Made by a program: the position numbers and the translations under genes | NCBI RefSeq assembly: GCF_003594935.2 | Contig: NZ_CP043342.1 | Location: 4,092,001 to 4,156,000, forward strand | Direction: 5' to 3' | Length of the DNA: 64,000 nucleotides | Origin: Enterobacter huaxiensis | GTDB taxonomy: Bacteria > Pseudomonadota > Gammaproteobacteria > Enterobacterales > Enterobacteriaceae | Shown: in pieces, positions 52,241 through 60,967 of the stretch | Numbering within the stretch: the first letter of the stretch is position 1 | Layout: the number at the start of each line of letters is the position of its first letter | Notes under the pieces: model-generated | Databases searched by the model: none | What the model was told of the DNA's origin: nothing | What the model saw: the letters and a program-made list of their open reading frames with translations, nothing else

Positions 52241-52974
52241 AAAACGTCGGCGACCTGATGAAACGTCTGCAAAAAATGATGCCTGCTAACGTAAAACCCG
52301 CCTTTACGACGGGTGAAGAGCTGTTGGCCTGGCAAAAAGAGCAGGGAGAGATCCGGGCTGCAGCCCTGGCCCGTGAGAACCGCGCGATGAAAATGCAGCG
52401 CACGTTCAATCGCTCGGGTATCCGCCCCCTGCATCAGAACTGTTCGTTCGATAACTATAAAGTCGAGTCCCAGGGACAGATGAATGCCCTTAGCCAGGCA
52501 CGTCAGTACGTGGATGAGTTCGACGGCAACATCGCCAGCTTCATCTTCAGCGGCAAGCCCGGCACCGGAAAAAACCACCTTGCGGCCGCCATTTGCAACG
52601 AGCTGCTGCTGCGCGGAAAATCGGTCTTAATTATCACCGTGGCGGATATTATGTCCGCGATGAAAGACACCTTCAGCAATCGCGAAACCAGCGAAGAACA
52701 GCTGCTGAACGATTTGAGTAACGTCGACCTGCTGGTCATTGACGAGATTGGCGTGCAGACCGAATCCCGCTACGAAAAAGTGATCATCAACCAGATCGTT
52801 GACCGTCGCTCTTCGTCTAAACGCCCGACCGGCATGCTGACGAACCACAATATTGATGAAATGACCCGCCTGCTGGGCGAGCGCGTGATGGACCGTATGA
52901 AGCTTGGCAACAGCCTGTACGTCATCTTCGACTGGGATAGCTATCGCAGCCGCGTCACCGGCAAAGAGTATTAA
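52237..52974 (+). CDS. dnaC: DNA replication helicase loader DnaC
   Basis: DnaC is the AAA+ ATPase that opens and loads the DnaB helicase ring at oriC and restart forks. The 245 residues equal E. coli. The N-terminal 50 residues bind DnaB (MKNVGDLMKRLQKMMP); the Walker A motif GKPGTGKNHL is near residue 105, Walker B is LLVIDEIGVQ, and a conserved ERVMDRM segment is close to the arginine finger region. It is fully linked to dnaT. Confidence 0.97.
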   Translation: MKNVGDLMKRLQKMMPANVKPAFTTGEELLAWQKEQGEIRAAALARENRAMKMQRTFNRSGIRPLHQNCSFDNYKVESQGQMNALSQARQYVDEFDGNIASFIFSGKPGTGKNHLAAAICNELLLRGKSVLIITVADIMSAMKDTFSNRETSEEQLLNDLSNVDLLVIDEIGVQTESRYEKVIINQIVDRRSSSKRPTGMLTNHNIDEMTRLLGERVMDRMKLGNSLYVIFDWDSYRSRVTGKEY

Positions 52975-53058
52975 GACATTTCCAGGGATCGCCGGTGGCC
53001 CGGAGGTATATACTGGTGCCACTTCCGGCCCCAAACGGACCTTTTTGAGTAAGTCATT

Positions 53059-53541
53059 ATGAAAAAACAGTTACCGATCGTCACACTTTTAGGCGTAATG
53101 CTGGCTACCGGCGCGGTGCAGGCAGCGTCATGGCAGGAGTCACTATCCAGCGCAGCAAGCGAGCTGACCAAAGAGAGCGGCAGTTCTCAGGGCGGGCTGT
53201 CAGCCTCTTCCCTCACCAGCCTGCTGGGTAACAGCTCCCAGAGCCTGAGCGCGGGCACGATGAACAACGCGGCGGGTATTCTGGAGTATTGTGCGAAGCA
53301 GAAGCTGGCCTCCGTGACCGATACCCAAAACATCAAAAATCAGGTGCTCGGTAAGCTGGGTCTGGATACGCAGGAACAGAAAGCGGACACCAACTACATG
53401 GACGGCATTCAGGGCCTGCTGAACGCGCAAAACGGCCAGCAGCTTAATCTGAGCACCCTCGGTAACTCTTCGCTGGCGAAACAGGTGAAAACCAAAGCCT
53501 GCGATCTGGTGCTGAAACAAGGGGTTAATTTCCTCTCCTGA
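53059..53541 (+). CDS. yjjA: Periplasmic protein YjjA (DUF2501)
   Basis: The 160-residue protein has a signal peptide (MKKQLPIVTLLGVMLATGAVQA) and a Ser/Gln-rich mature part with two cysteines (LEYCAKQKL and KTKACDLVLKQG), which could form a disulfide. It matches E. coli YjjA; the function is not known. It follows dnaC by 84 bases, with a TATACT-like minus-10 box in the gap, so it may have its own promoter. Confidence 0.9.
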   Translation: MKKQLPIVTLLGVMLATGAVQAASWQESLSSAASELTKESGSSQGGLSASSLTSLLGNSSQSLSAGTMNNAAGILEYCAKQKLASVTDTQNIKNQVLGKLGLDTQEQKADTNYMDGIQGLLNAQNGQQLNLSTLGNSSLAKQVKTKACDLVLKQGVNFLS

Positions 53542-53563
53542 CCGTCCGCCTTTTCTGCCACAA

Positions 53564-53602
53564 CACGCCGCGTTTATTACGATAGTCTTACAACGCGGCG
53601 TG
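53564..53602. terminator. Long inverted repeat after yjjA
   Basis: An 11-base perfect inverted repeat (CACGCCGCGTT with AACGCGGCGTG) with a 17-base loop lies 22 bases past yjjA. A short TTTT follows ten bases later. It is the only hairpin in the 264-base gap before opgB and may end the yjjA transcript. Confidence 0.5.
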
Positions 53603-53805
53603 AGAGACGTGTTTTCCCCCCCTTTCACCCTCTCAGCCTGTGCATGCCAGGATGCGACCGCCTTCAAAAAATCGATTTTATAAACCAAATCCTAACAACT
53701 GCACACTTTCGTGACGCTAAAATTGCAGCTAAACGACATCGCCATTACATTGTGTTACCCAAAAAATAATCTCTTAGCGGGCTAAGTGCCTGGCATCATG
53801 AGGAT

Positions 53806-56103
53806 ATGCTGTTGTCAGAATTAATGTCCCTTATCCTTTTTTTGGCTTCCATCGGCGTTTACGCCTGGAAAGCCGGCCGTAACACCTGGTGGTTTGTCGC
53901 CACGCTGGTGGTACTCGGCATTTTTATTGTTTTGAACATTACCCTCTACGCCAGCGACTATTTTACCGGAGACGGTATTAACGATGCGGTGCTCTATACC
54001 CTCACCAACAGCCTGACGGGCGCCGGAGTTAGTAAGTACATACTTCCCGGCCTGGGAGTCGTCGTGGCGCTGGTTGCTATTTTTGGCACGCTCGCCTGGG
54101 TGCTGCGTCGTCGTCGCCATCATCCACATCATCATGGCTATAGCCTGCTGGCGCTGTTCCTGGCGCTGGCGTCCGTTGATGCCAGCCCGGCATTCCATCA
54201 GATTACCGAGCTGGTCAAATCCCAGTCCCGCGATGGCGATCCGGACTTCGTGGCGTACTACAAAGAGCCGGCGAAGAAGATCGACAACCCGAAGCTCAAC
54301 CTGGTCTATATCTACGGCGAGAGTCTTGAACGCACCTATTTTGATAACGATGCTTTCCCGAACCTGACGCCCGATCTCGGCGCGCTGAAGGATCAGGGTC
54401 TCGACTTTAGCAAGACCATGCAGTTACCGGGCACCGATTACACCATCGCCGGCATGGTTGCCTCCCAGTGCGGCATCCCGCTGTTCGCGCCTTTTGAAGG
54501 CAATGCGTCAGCGTCCATGTCGAGCTTTTTCCCGCAGAATATCTGCCTCGGCGATATCCTGAAAAATTCCGGCTACGAAAACTACTTTATGCAGGGCGCA
54601 AACCTGCGCTTTGCCGGCAAAGATGTGTTCCTGAAATCCCATGGATTTGACCATCTTTACGGCTCAGAAGAGTTAAAAACCACCGTTGCGGACCCCGCCT
54701 ACCGCAATGACTGGGGCTTCTACGACGATACCGTTCTGGATGAAACCTGGAAAAAATTCGAGGAACTCTCCCGCGCTGGCAAGCGTTTCTCCCTCTTTGC
54801 CCTGACCGTAGATACCCACCATCCCGATGGGTTTGTGTCGCGCTCCTGCAAGCGTAAAAGCTATGACGTTGACGGCAAAAACAACAAGTCCTTTAGCGCC
54901 GTCACCTGCAGTCAGGAGCATATCGCCGCGCTCATTGAGAAAATCAAAGCCTCGCCGTACTTCAAAAACACGGTGATTGTCGTCTCGTCTGACCATCTGG
55001 CGATGAAAAACAGCGCCTGGGATGAACTGAACAAGCTGGACCGCAGCAATCTGTTCTTCGTCATGCGCGGCGACAAGCCCCAGCAGGAGGTCATTGCCAC
55101 CAAGCGTAACTCAATGGATAACGGCGCAACGGTGCTGGATATTCTGGGGGGCGATAACTTTATTGGTCTGGGCCGCAGCACGCTGTCAGGTCAGTCCCTG
55201 TCGGAAGTATTCCTCAACATGAAGGAGAAAATCCTGGCGTGGAAGCCGGACATCATCCGTCTGTGGAACTTCCCGAAAGAGATGAAGGATTTCACCATCG
55301 ATGGGGACAAAAACACCATCGCCTTCTCTGGAAGCCACTTCCGCCTGCCGCTGCTGCTGCGCGTCTCGGACAAACGCGTTGAGCCGCTGCCAGAGAGTGA
55401 ATACTCTGCCCCGCTGCGCTTCCAGCTGGCCGATTTCGCCCCGCGCGATAACTTTGTCTGGGTCGATAAGTGCTACAAAATGGGCCAGCTCTGGTCACAG
55501 CCGCTGTCGCTCTCGACCGACTGGTGCGTCTCGCAGGGGCAGCTTGGCGGGGAACAGAAGGTCCAGCATGTCGATCAGGCCCAGTGGAAAGGGAAAACCG
55601 CGTTTAAGGATACGGTTATCGACACGGCGCGCTATCAGCGCAACGTCGACCTGCTGAAAATAGTCGATAACGACATTCGCTACAAAGCGGACAGCTTTAT
55701 CTTTAACGTCGCGGGCGCGCCGGAGGAGGTAAAACAGTTCAGCGGTATCTCGCGCCCTGAGTCCTGGGGGCGCTGGTCCAACGCCCAGCTGGGAGATGAG
55801 GTGAAGATTGAGTATACCCATCCGCTGCCGGAAAAATTCGACCTGGTGATCACCGCGAAGGCCTTTGGCCCTAACGCCAGCCGCCCCATTCCTGTGCGGG
55901 TGGGTGATAAAGAGCAGATCCTGACGCTTGGAAATGACGTCTCTACCACCACGCTGCATTTTGAAAACCCGTCACGCAGCAATACCGTGGAGATCGTGCC
56001 GCCGGCTCCGCAATCCACAAACGAAGGCAATATCCTCGGGCACTCGCCGCGCCAGATTGGCATCGGCATGGTTGAAATCAAAATCGTCAACAGCGAAAGT
56101 TAG
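53806..56103 (+). CDS. opgB: Phosphoglycerol transferase I OpgB (MdoB)
   Basis: OpgB transfers sn-1-phosphoglycerol from phosphatidylglycerol to osmoregulated periplasmic glucans. The 765-residue protein has four N-terminal membrane helices (residues 5-125) and a large periplasmic sulfatase-fold domain starting near LNLVYIYGESLERTYF, which contains the nucleophile Thr region PGTDYTIAGMVASQCG and the metal-binding VVSSDHLAMKN. The C-terminal 200 residues carry a further domain. It matches E. coli along its length apart from two extra residues at the start. Confidence 0.97.
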   Translation: MLLSELMSLILFLASIGVYAWKAGRNTWWFVATLVVLGIFIVLNITLYASDYFTGDGINDAVLYTLTNSLTGAGVSKYILPGLGVVVALVAIFGTLAWVLRRRRHHPHHHGYSLLALFLALASVDASPAFHQITELVKSQSRDGDPDFVAYYKEPAKKIDNPKLNLVYIYGESLERTYFDNDAFPNLTPDLGALKDQGLDFSKTMQLPGTDYTIAGMVASQCGIPLFAPFEGNASASMSSFFPQNICLGDILKNSGYENYFMQGANLRFAGKDVFLKSHGFDHLYGSEELKTTVADPAYRNDWGFYDDTVLDETWKKFEELSRAGKRFSLFALTVDTHHPDGFVSRSCKRKSYDVDGKNNKSFSAVTCSQEHIAALIEKIKASPYFKNTVIVVSSDHLAMKNSAWDELNKLDRSNLFFVMRGDKPQQEVIATKRNSMDNGATVLDILGGDNFIGLGRSTLSGQSLSEVFLNMKEKILAWKPDIIRLWNFPKEMKDFTIDGDKNTIAFSGSHFRLPLLLRVSDKRVEPLPESEYSAPLRFQLADFAPRDNFVWVDKCYKMGQLWSQPLSLSTDWCVSQGQLGGEQKVQHVDQAQWKGKTAFKDTVIDTARYQRNVDLLKIVDNDIRYKADSFIFNVAGAPEEVKQFSGISRPESWGRWSNAQLGDEVKIEYTHPLPEKFDLVITAKAFGPNASRPIPVRVGDKEQILTLGNDVSTTTLHFENPSRSNTVEIVPPAPQSTNEGNILGHSPRQIGIGMVEIKIVNSES

Positions 56104-56111
56104 CCAACCCT

Positions 56112-56139
56112 CCGCCCGGCGTCCTGCCGGGCGAGCTTT
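56112..56139 (+). terminator. opgB terminator
   Basis: An eight-base perfect stem CGCCCGGC with GCCGGGCG and a five-base loop is followed by AGCTTTT, nine bases after the opgB stop. Confidence 0.85.
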
Positions 56140-56242
56140 TATAAATAGATAAAGCTTTATATCGTTTATAAATAAGCTTAAATCACTATATTTAATCTCT
56201 TTTTATTTATAAATATTCTTATATAAAGACAAAAAGTAGCAT
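56140..56242 (+). promoter_or_regulatory. AT-rich leader of the fimbrial locus
   Basis: About 100 bases, mostly A and T. They hold a 12-base palindrome ATAAAGCTTTAT (56149-56160) and two exact copies of TTTATAAATA (56165-56174 and 56206-56215), 41 bases apart, close to four helical turns. This is the likely promoter region of the EAL-LuxR-pilus genes and a plausible H-NS target. Confidence 0.6.
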
Positions 56243-56923
56243 ATGACCCCAGTAAACACTGACGAGGTCATACGCAGTTTCATCATGTTAACCGGCTACA
56301 AATTCGAATCCATCCGGGCGCTGCACACCGAGCATGTCATTGCCTGGGAGATGCTTTCCACGGCAAAACCGCACGTCAATCTTGAAGATTATTTCGGGTC
56401 GATGTCCTTTACGCAGCGCAAGCAGCACTTCTTCGCGCAGCTCCGCCATGCCATGGCGTGCCTGGACAGCAGCAAATACTATCTGAATGTCGCCTCCGAT
56501 CTGCTCCTCGATGAGGATTTCATCGACAGGCTGCGGGAAGAGACGCCTCGTCCGCAGCGGCTGGCCATTGAGCTGACTGACCTCGAAAAAATTGTTCACC
56601 TTCCCGAGGAAGAGACGCGTGAGTTACGCCTGCGCATTGCGTCACTGCGCCGCTTCGGCATTGAAGTTTGGGCCGATGACGTTCACGAAGCCATTCTTCC
56701 AGGGCTTCTGGCCTGCCAGTTTTACTTCTACGGGATCAAGATTGATAAACACGCGTTCTGGTCCGGACGAGAGGAGCGGGAGAGATTTCTTCAGCTGGCC
56801 CGAAACTGCAAAAAGCTGGCCAGCAAAGTGCTGATAGAAGGGATAGAAACCTTTGGTGATTTCGCCCTTGCCCGCGCCAGCGAGGCGGAGTACGGCCAGG
56901 GCTACCTGTGGAATAAACAATGA
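56243..56923 (+). CDS. Degenerate EAL domain protein of the fimbrial locus
   Basis: The 226 residues correspond to one EAL (c-di-GMP phosphodiesterase type) domain. Recognisable parts are VIAWEMLS for the EAL motif (residues 33-40), LNVAS, LAIELTDLE, WADDVH, FYGIKIDK and LIEGIETFGD with YGQGYLW. The acidic pair, the lysine of KID, EGIE and the Gln of QGY remain, but EALLR is WEMLS, and loop 6 (DDFGTGYSS) is replaced by DDVHEAILPG. It may be weakly active or act only as a c-di-GMP-free regulator, as known for other degenerate EAL proteins. It overlaps the LuxR gene by four bases. Confidence 0.82.
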   Translation: MTPVNTDEVIRSFIMLTGYKFESIRALHTEHVIAWEMLSTAKPHVNLEDYFGSMSFTQRKQHFFAQLRHAMACLDSSKYYLNVASDLLLDEDFIDRLREETPRPQRLAIELTDLEKIVHLPEEETRELRLRIASLRRFGIEVWADDVHEAILPGLLACQFYFYGIKIDKHAFWSGREERERFLQLARNCKKLASKVLIEGIETFGDFALARASEAEYGQGYLWNKQ

Positions 56924-57471
56924 CCAACGCACGCCACTCTACCCCCGATTTTCGCATCATCATTCTCAGCGAAAACTATTTCCTGTGGCGCGGGCTCACG
57001 TCCCTGATTTCGATGATGATGACGCCGCGCCCCGATATCTTCTGGATAAACAGCGTCAGCCCGGAGGGGATATTACGCGTGCGTGAACAGATTATGAAGG
57101 ATACCGCCCATAGCGGCTGGATGATCTTCACCGATGAATGCCGCGTTAACGACATTCAGGTCTACCTGCCTGCCGGGCGGGTCAGCGTGCTGGCGGACAA
57201 CCTGTCGGTTATTCAGCTCAGCCAGTGCTTACGCAACGTGGATTTCACCCACGGCAGCCTTCAGGATGCCACGCTCACTCGCCAGGAATTACGGGTCTGC
57301 ACGCTTATCAGCAAAGGGATCAGCCTGATACGCATCGCGCACTTACTCAATAAATCGCCCAAAACGATCTACACCCACAAGCGTAACGCGATGAGCAAAT
57401 TCCACTGCCAGAACCTCGCGGAATTTCACCGCAAGATCTGCCTGCTGGAGCAGCACTCGCTTTATCTGTGA
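56920..57471 (+). CDS. LuxR-type helix-turn-helix regulator of the fimbrial locus
   Basis: The 183-residue protein has a C-terminal LuxR/NarL helix-turn-helix (LTRQELRVCTLISKGISLIR, KSPKTIYTHKRNAMSKFHCQ) and an N-terminal receiver-like part (FRIIILSENYFLWRGLTSLI) that lacks a clear phosphorylation pocket. Its KTIYTHKRNAM segment resembles those of BglJ and YjjQ in this window. The ATGA overlap with the EAL gene ties their expression, and the pilus subunit gene follows by 22 bases, so it probably controls this locus. Confidence 0.85.
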   Translation: MTNARHSTPDFRIIILSENYFLWRGLTSLISMMMTPRPDIFWINSVSPEGILRVREQIMKDTAHSGWMIFTDECRVNDIQVYLPAGRVSVLADNLSVIQLSQCLRNVDFTHGSLQDATLTRQELRVCTLISKGISLIRIAHLLNKSPKTIYTHKRNAMSKFHCQNLAEFHRKICLLEQHSLYL

Positions 57472-57493
57472 TTAACCACTCAGGAAACTCATC

Positions 57494-57988
57494 ATGAAAA
57501 TTATCCCAATTGCCATTACCAGCGCACTTTTTCTGCTTCCTGTTACCGCCATCTCAGCAGAGACGGCAACGGCGACGATGCACGTCTCGCTGGAGGTGGT
57601 GAAGTCCTGTACGTTAAAGGCCAACGATTTAAGCTTCTCCCGCCACAGCTCTGATGAAGCCGGCGAAATCGAGGCCAGCACGCGGCTTAACATCACCTGT
57701 ACTAACGGCACGCCGTTTACCCTTTCCGCTTACAGCAGCGACACCACGGAAAACGGCACGTTTTGGCTGAAACCTGAAAACACCGGCACCGGCGCGCAGA
57801 GCATTGCGTGGAAACTCTACGCAGACGAGAACAAGCAAACCCAGGTGACCAGCTCACAGGGGCTTACCGGCACGGGTAACGGTCAGGAACAGAGTGAATC
57901 CCTGTACGGCGTAATTGAAGCCGGAGCGCTGGCTGCCGCGCAGGCCGGCGCCTACAGCGATGACGTCACGCTGAATCTGGTGTACTGA
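57494..57988 (+). CDS. Spore coat U domain pilin, likely major subunit (archaic chaperone-usher pilus)
   Basis: A 164-residue secreted protein with a signal peptide (MKIIPIAITSALFLLPVTAI, cleaved near SAE) and a single spore coat U (SCPU) domain: TATMHVSLEVVKSCTLKAND at the start, paired cysteines (SCTLK and ITCTNG), and the terminal YSDDVTLNLVY strand that docks with the chaperone and usher. This is the architecture of CsuA/B-type subunits. The ribosome site is AGGAAA. It is the first structural gene, two bases before the chaperone. Confidence 0.88.
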   Translation: MKIIPIAITSALFLLPVTAISAETATATMHVSLEVVKSCTLKANDLSFSRHSSDEAGEIEASTRLNITCTNGTPFTLSAYSSDTTENGTFWLKPENTGTGAQSIAWKLYADENKQTQVTSSQGLTGTGNGQEQSESLYGVIEAGALAAAQAGAYSDDVTLNLVY

Positions 57989-57990
57989 TC

Positions 57991-58767
57991 GTGCGTAGAC
58001 TCTACCTGCTTACCGCCCTGTGGCTGCTAACGCTGCTGCTGCTTTCCCGCTATGCCCTGGCCGCCACCCTTCAGGTTGCACCGGTCACGCTGGATCTCGA
58101 CAGCAGCCAGCGGGCGACGGCGGTATACCTCACTAACAGCGGCGATACCCCCATCCACGCGCAAATCCGCGTGTATGACTGGACCCAGGCCAACGGTAAA
58201 GATGTGCTTACGCCGACGGACGACGTGGTCAGCAGCCCGGCGATGACGGCCCTGGCGCCGGGCCAGCAGCAGCTGGTGCGCATTATTGTTCTGCAGCCCG
58301 GCGCCCGCCCGCAGGAGCAGAGCTATCGCCTGGTCATTGATGAACTGCCTTCGCACCTTGCCAATGCTGCCGGGCGCAATGCGGTGCACTTCCTGCTGCG
58401 CTACTCCATTCCGGTATTTATTGCTGGCGCACACGGCACGGGTTCTCGTGAAACCGATCTGAGCTGCGAACAGACCGACAGTCCCGCCGCTATCCAGTGC
58501 TATAACGCGGGCGATCGCCATATCCGCCTCAGCAACCTCCAGACGCTGACGCCTGAGGGCCAGGTCGTCGACACGATGAAAGGATTAGCGGGATATGTTC
58601 TGCCGGGTCAAAAATATGTCTTTACGCTCAAGCATACCCCACGCCGCGCGCTCGCTTCGCTGCGCGTCTTTTTGAATGAAAACCGCCATGCCAGCCAGAT
58701 TTCGCTGGGTGCAGCTTCCGCTCGTCCTTCTGGTATTGCTCCTGCTGATGCCAACGGCGCGCGCTGA
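57991..58767 (+). CDS. Periplasmic fimbrial chaperone (archaic/Csu type)
   Basis: The 258-residue precursor has a signal peptide (LYLLTALWLLTLLLLSRYAL) and a PapD-like N-terminal domain: LQVAPVTLDLDSSQRATAVY, a proline-rich AQIRVYDWTQ, the PGQQQLVRIIV segment of the subunit-binding G strand region, and QEQSYRLVIDELP, which is the family signature near the end of domain 1. Domain 2 is shorter and contains two cysteines. It starts with GTG. Its last 92 bases overlap the usher gene. Confidence 0.88.
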   Translation: MRRLYLLTALWLLTLLLLSRYALAATLQVAPVTLDLDSSQRATAVYLTNSGDTPIHAQIRVYDWTQANGKDVLTPTDDVVSSPAMTALAPGQQQLVRIIVLQPGARPQEQSYRLVIDELPSHLANAAGRNAVHFLLRYSIPVFIAGAHGTGSRETDLSCEQTDSPAAIQCYNAGDRHIRLSNLQTLTPEGQVVDTMKGLAGYVLPGQKYVFTLKHTPRRALASLRVFLNENRHASQISLGAASARPSGIAPADANGAR

Positions 58768-60967
58768 ACCCGCTGCTACGGCCACGCAATGGCTGACAAT
58801 CATCCTCAATCAGGCCCCGCGCGATGGGCTATGGGCCTGCAGAGTTGAGGAGAATAGCCTCTGGATGACCCGTAGCGACATCAAAAAGCTGGGGCTTCAT
58901 CTGCCTGCGGGCAACGGCGAATGGATTGAACTTTCGTCCCTTTCCGGGCTGCAGGTCACTGTCGATTCGCTCGCCCAGCAGGCCACCATCACCGCCACGG
59001 CTGGAGCGCTCGACAGCCAGCAGCGCCTGGTCAGTGAAGCATCAGTGCAGCAGCACCGCTATCCTCAGGCGCAGCCCATTAGCGCCCTGTCGCTGGCCTA
59101 CTCCCTTTACGCCAGCGATAGCAACGAGCAGCGGCAGGCCAGCGCATTTACCACGCTCACCGCCTCCGGCGCGCTGCCGGGCCTGCTGAGCAGCAGTTTC
59201 TCGAGCCGAACGGAAGCCGGGCAGGCCGCAAACACGCGCCTTGAGACCCGCTGGCAGTGGGATAACCCGACATCGCTCATCAGCCTGGCGCTGGGCGACA
59301 GCGTCACCACCGGTACGGGCTGGAGCCGCCAGGTGCGCTTCGGCGGCCTTCATCTGGCACGCAATTTTCAGCTCAATCCCCAGCTCAATACCGCGCCGCG
59401 CGCGCAGTTCAGCGACAGCGTGGTTCTCCCATCGACGGTCGATCTTTATATCGACGGATTAAAGCAGAGCAGCGAGCGCGTCACGCCGGGCAGCTACCTG
59501 CTCGATACCCTTCCAACGTTCACCGGCAGCGGACAGGCGCAGGTTGTCGTCACCGATATTAACGGGCAGCGCCGCACCGTGCAGCTCGATCTTTACGGTG
59601 CGCCGGACATGCTGGCAGAAGGGCTGAGCAGCGGTTCCCTGGATATCGGCTGGATGCGGCAGAACTATGCCCTCCACTCGGATGAATACGCCGGCTCGCC
59701 GATGGTCGACGCGGGCTGGCGCTACGGCGTAAACAACCGCCTGACGCTGGCGCTGCATACGGAGCAACAGCGCAGAATGCATAACGCAGGTGCGGGTTAC
59801 GACTGGCTGGTTGCACCCCGTATTGGAATCGTCAGCCAGCACGTTGCGTTTAGCAACAGCCCGTACGGCAGCGGAAAGACGTGGGGGCTGGGGTGGCAAT
59901 GGAACGGTAACGGCACCGGTGTTTCTGCCAGCACGACGCGCGCGGATGCGGCCTTTGCCGATAACGCCCGCATGAGCGGCACTCTGCCCGCCCGGCGCAG
60001 TGATTCCCTGTGGTTGAGCCACTCGTTTAACTCTATCGGCTCTCTGGGCGCAGGCTGGGTGCAACAAACCGTTCAGGGCAGCAGGCAGCGCTACCTCAAT
60101 GCCTCATGGTCCACAACGCTGCCGGCTAACATCTCCGCCACGCTGAACTATACCCGCTCACTCTCCCGCGCGTCGCACGCCGTCCAGCTGATGTTCTCCG
60201 TTCCTTTTGGGCGCAGGGATACCGTCTCGGTGCAGGCAAGTCAGGACAAGCAGCGGCTGGATTATCGTCATCAACCGGACGACCAGACCGGCGGCTGGTC
60301 GTGGCAAATGGGGACACGCACCGGCAGCGAAGGTGAACACTATGCCGACGTCGGCCGCCTGAGCCGCTACGGCGAATGGCATCTCGGGCTGGAGCGCGGA
60401 AAAAACGTGAACAGCCAATACGCGTCTGGAGAAGGTAGCCTGACGCTGCTGGACCACTCCCTTCACGCCCTGCGCTACAACGAACAGGGGCTGGCGCTGG
60501 TTTCCACGCGCGGCACGGGGCATATCCCGGTGATGCTCGAAAATCGCCCGGCGGGGGAAACGGACGACGACGGTTATCTGTTACTGACCGAACTGCCACG
60601 CTATCACAACAGTAAGGTCACCATCGATCCCCTGGCGCTCCCGGCAGACGTGATGACGCCCGTTACGGACATCTACGCCCGGCCAGGAACAGCCGCCGCC
60701 GTGAAAGTCGATTTCGACGTGCATCGCGCGGTCACCGTCCAGGCAAGGCTGGTCGATAAGCAACGTCATCCGCTAGAAATGGGAAGCCAGGTTTCCACGC
60801 CAGGCGGCACCACGATCGTCGGTCGCGACGGGTTTATCTGGCTGGAAGACCCTCCCCTGCCCGGCGAGCTCGTCGTCCGAACATCCGCGGGCGAATGCCG
60901 CGTGAGCCTTCCGGCACGGCGTTCCAGCGCCGCCATCGTTAATATTGGAGAACAGATTTGTCATTAA
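58676..60967 (+). CDS. Outer membrane fimbrial usher (archaic/Csu type)
   Basis: A 763-residue usher. It has a signal peptide (WVQLPLVLLVLLLLMPTARA), an N-terminal chaperone-binding domain, a central beta-barrel with plug region (FGGLHLARNFQLNPQLNTAP, VDLYIDGLKQSSERVTPGSY), and C-terminal domains (RPAGETDDDGYLLLTELPRY). The length is shorter than the classical FimD (about 850), as usual for CsuD-type ushers. Two ATG codons four codons apart are possible starts, both inside the chaperone gene. It threads subunits through the outer membrane. Confidence 0.9.
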   Translation: MKTAMPARFRWVQLPLVLLVLLLLMPTARAEPAATATQWLTIILNQAPRDGLWACRVEENSLWMTRSDIKKLGLHLPAGNGEWIELSSLSGLQVTVDSLAQQATITATAGALDSQQRLVSEASVQQHRYPQAQPISALSLAYSLYASDSNEQRQASAFTTLTASGALPGLLSSSFSSRTEAGQAANTRLETRWQWDNPTSLISLALGDSVTTGTGWSRQVRFGGLHLARNFQLNPQLNTAPRAQFSDSVVLPSTVDLYIDGLKQSSERVTPGSYLLDTLPTFTGSGQAQVVVTDINGQRRTVQLDLYGAPDMLAEGLSSGSLDIGWMRQNYALHSDEYAGSPMVDAGWRYGVNNRLTLALHTEQQRRMHNAGAGYDWLVAPRIGIVSQHVAFSNSPYGSGKTWGLGWQWNGNGTGVSASTTRADAAFADNARMSGTLPARRSDSLWLSHSFNSIGSLGAGWVQQTVQGSRQRYLNASWSTTLPANISATLNYTRSLSRASHAVQLMFSVPFGRRDTVSVQASQDKQRLDYRHQPDDQTGGWSWQMGTRTGSEGEHYADVGRLSRYGEWHLGLERGKNVNSQYASGEGSLTLLDHSLHALRYNEQGLALVSTRGTGHIPVMLENRPAGETDDDGYLLLTELPRYHNSKVTIDPLALPADVMTPVTDIYARPGTAAAVKVDFDVHRAVTVQARLVDKQRHPLEMGSQVSTPGGTTIVGRDGFIWLEDPPLPGELVVRTSAGECRVSLPARRSSAAIVNIGEQICH

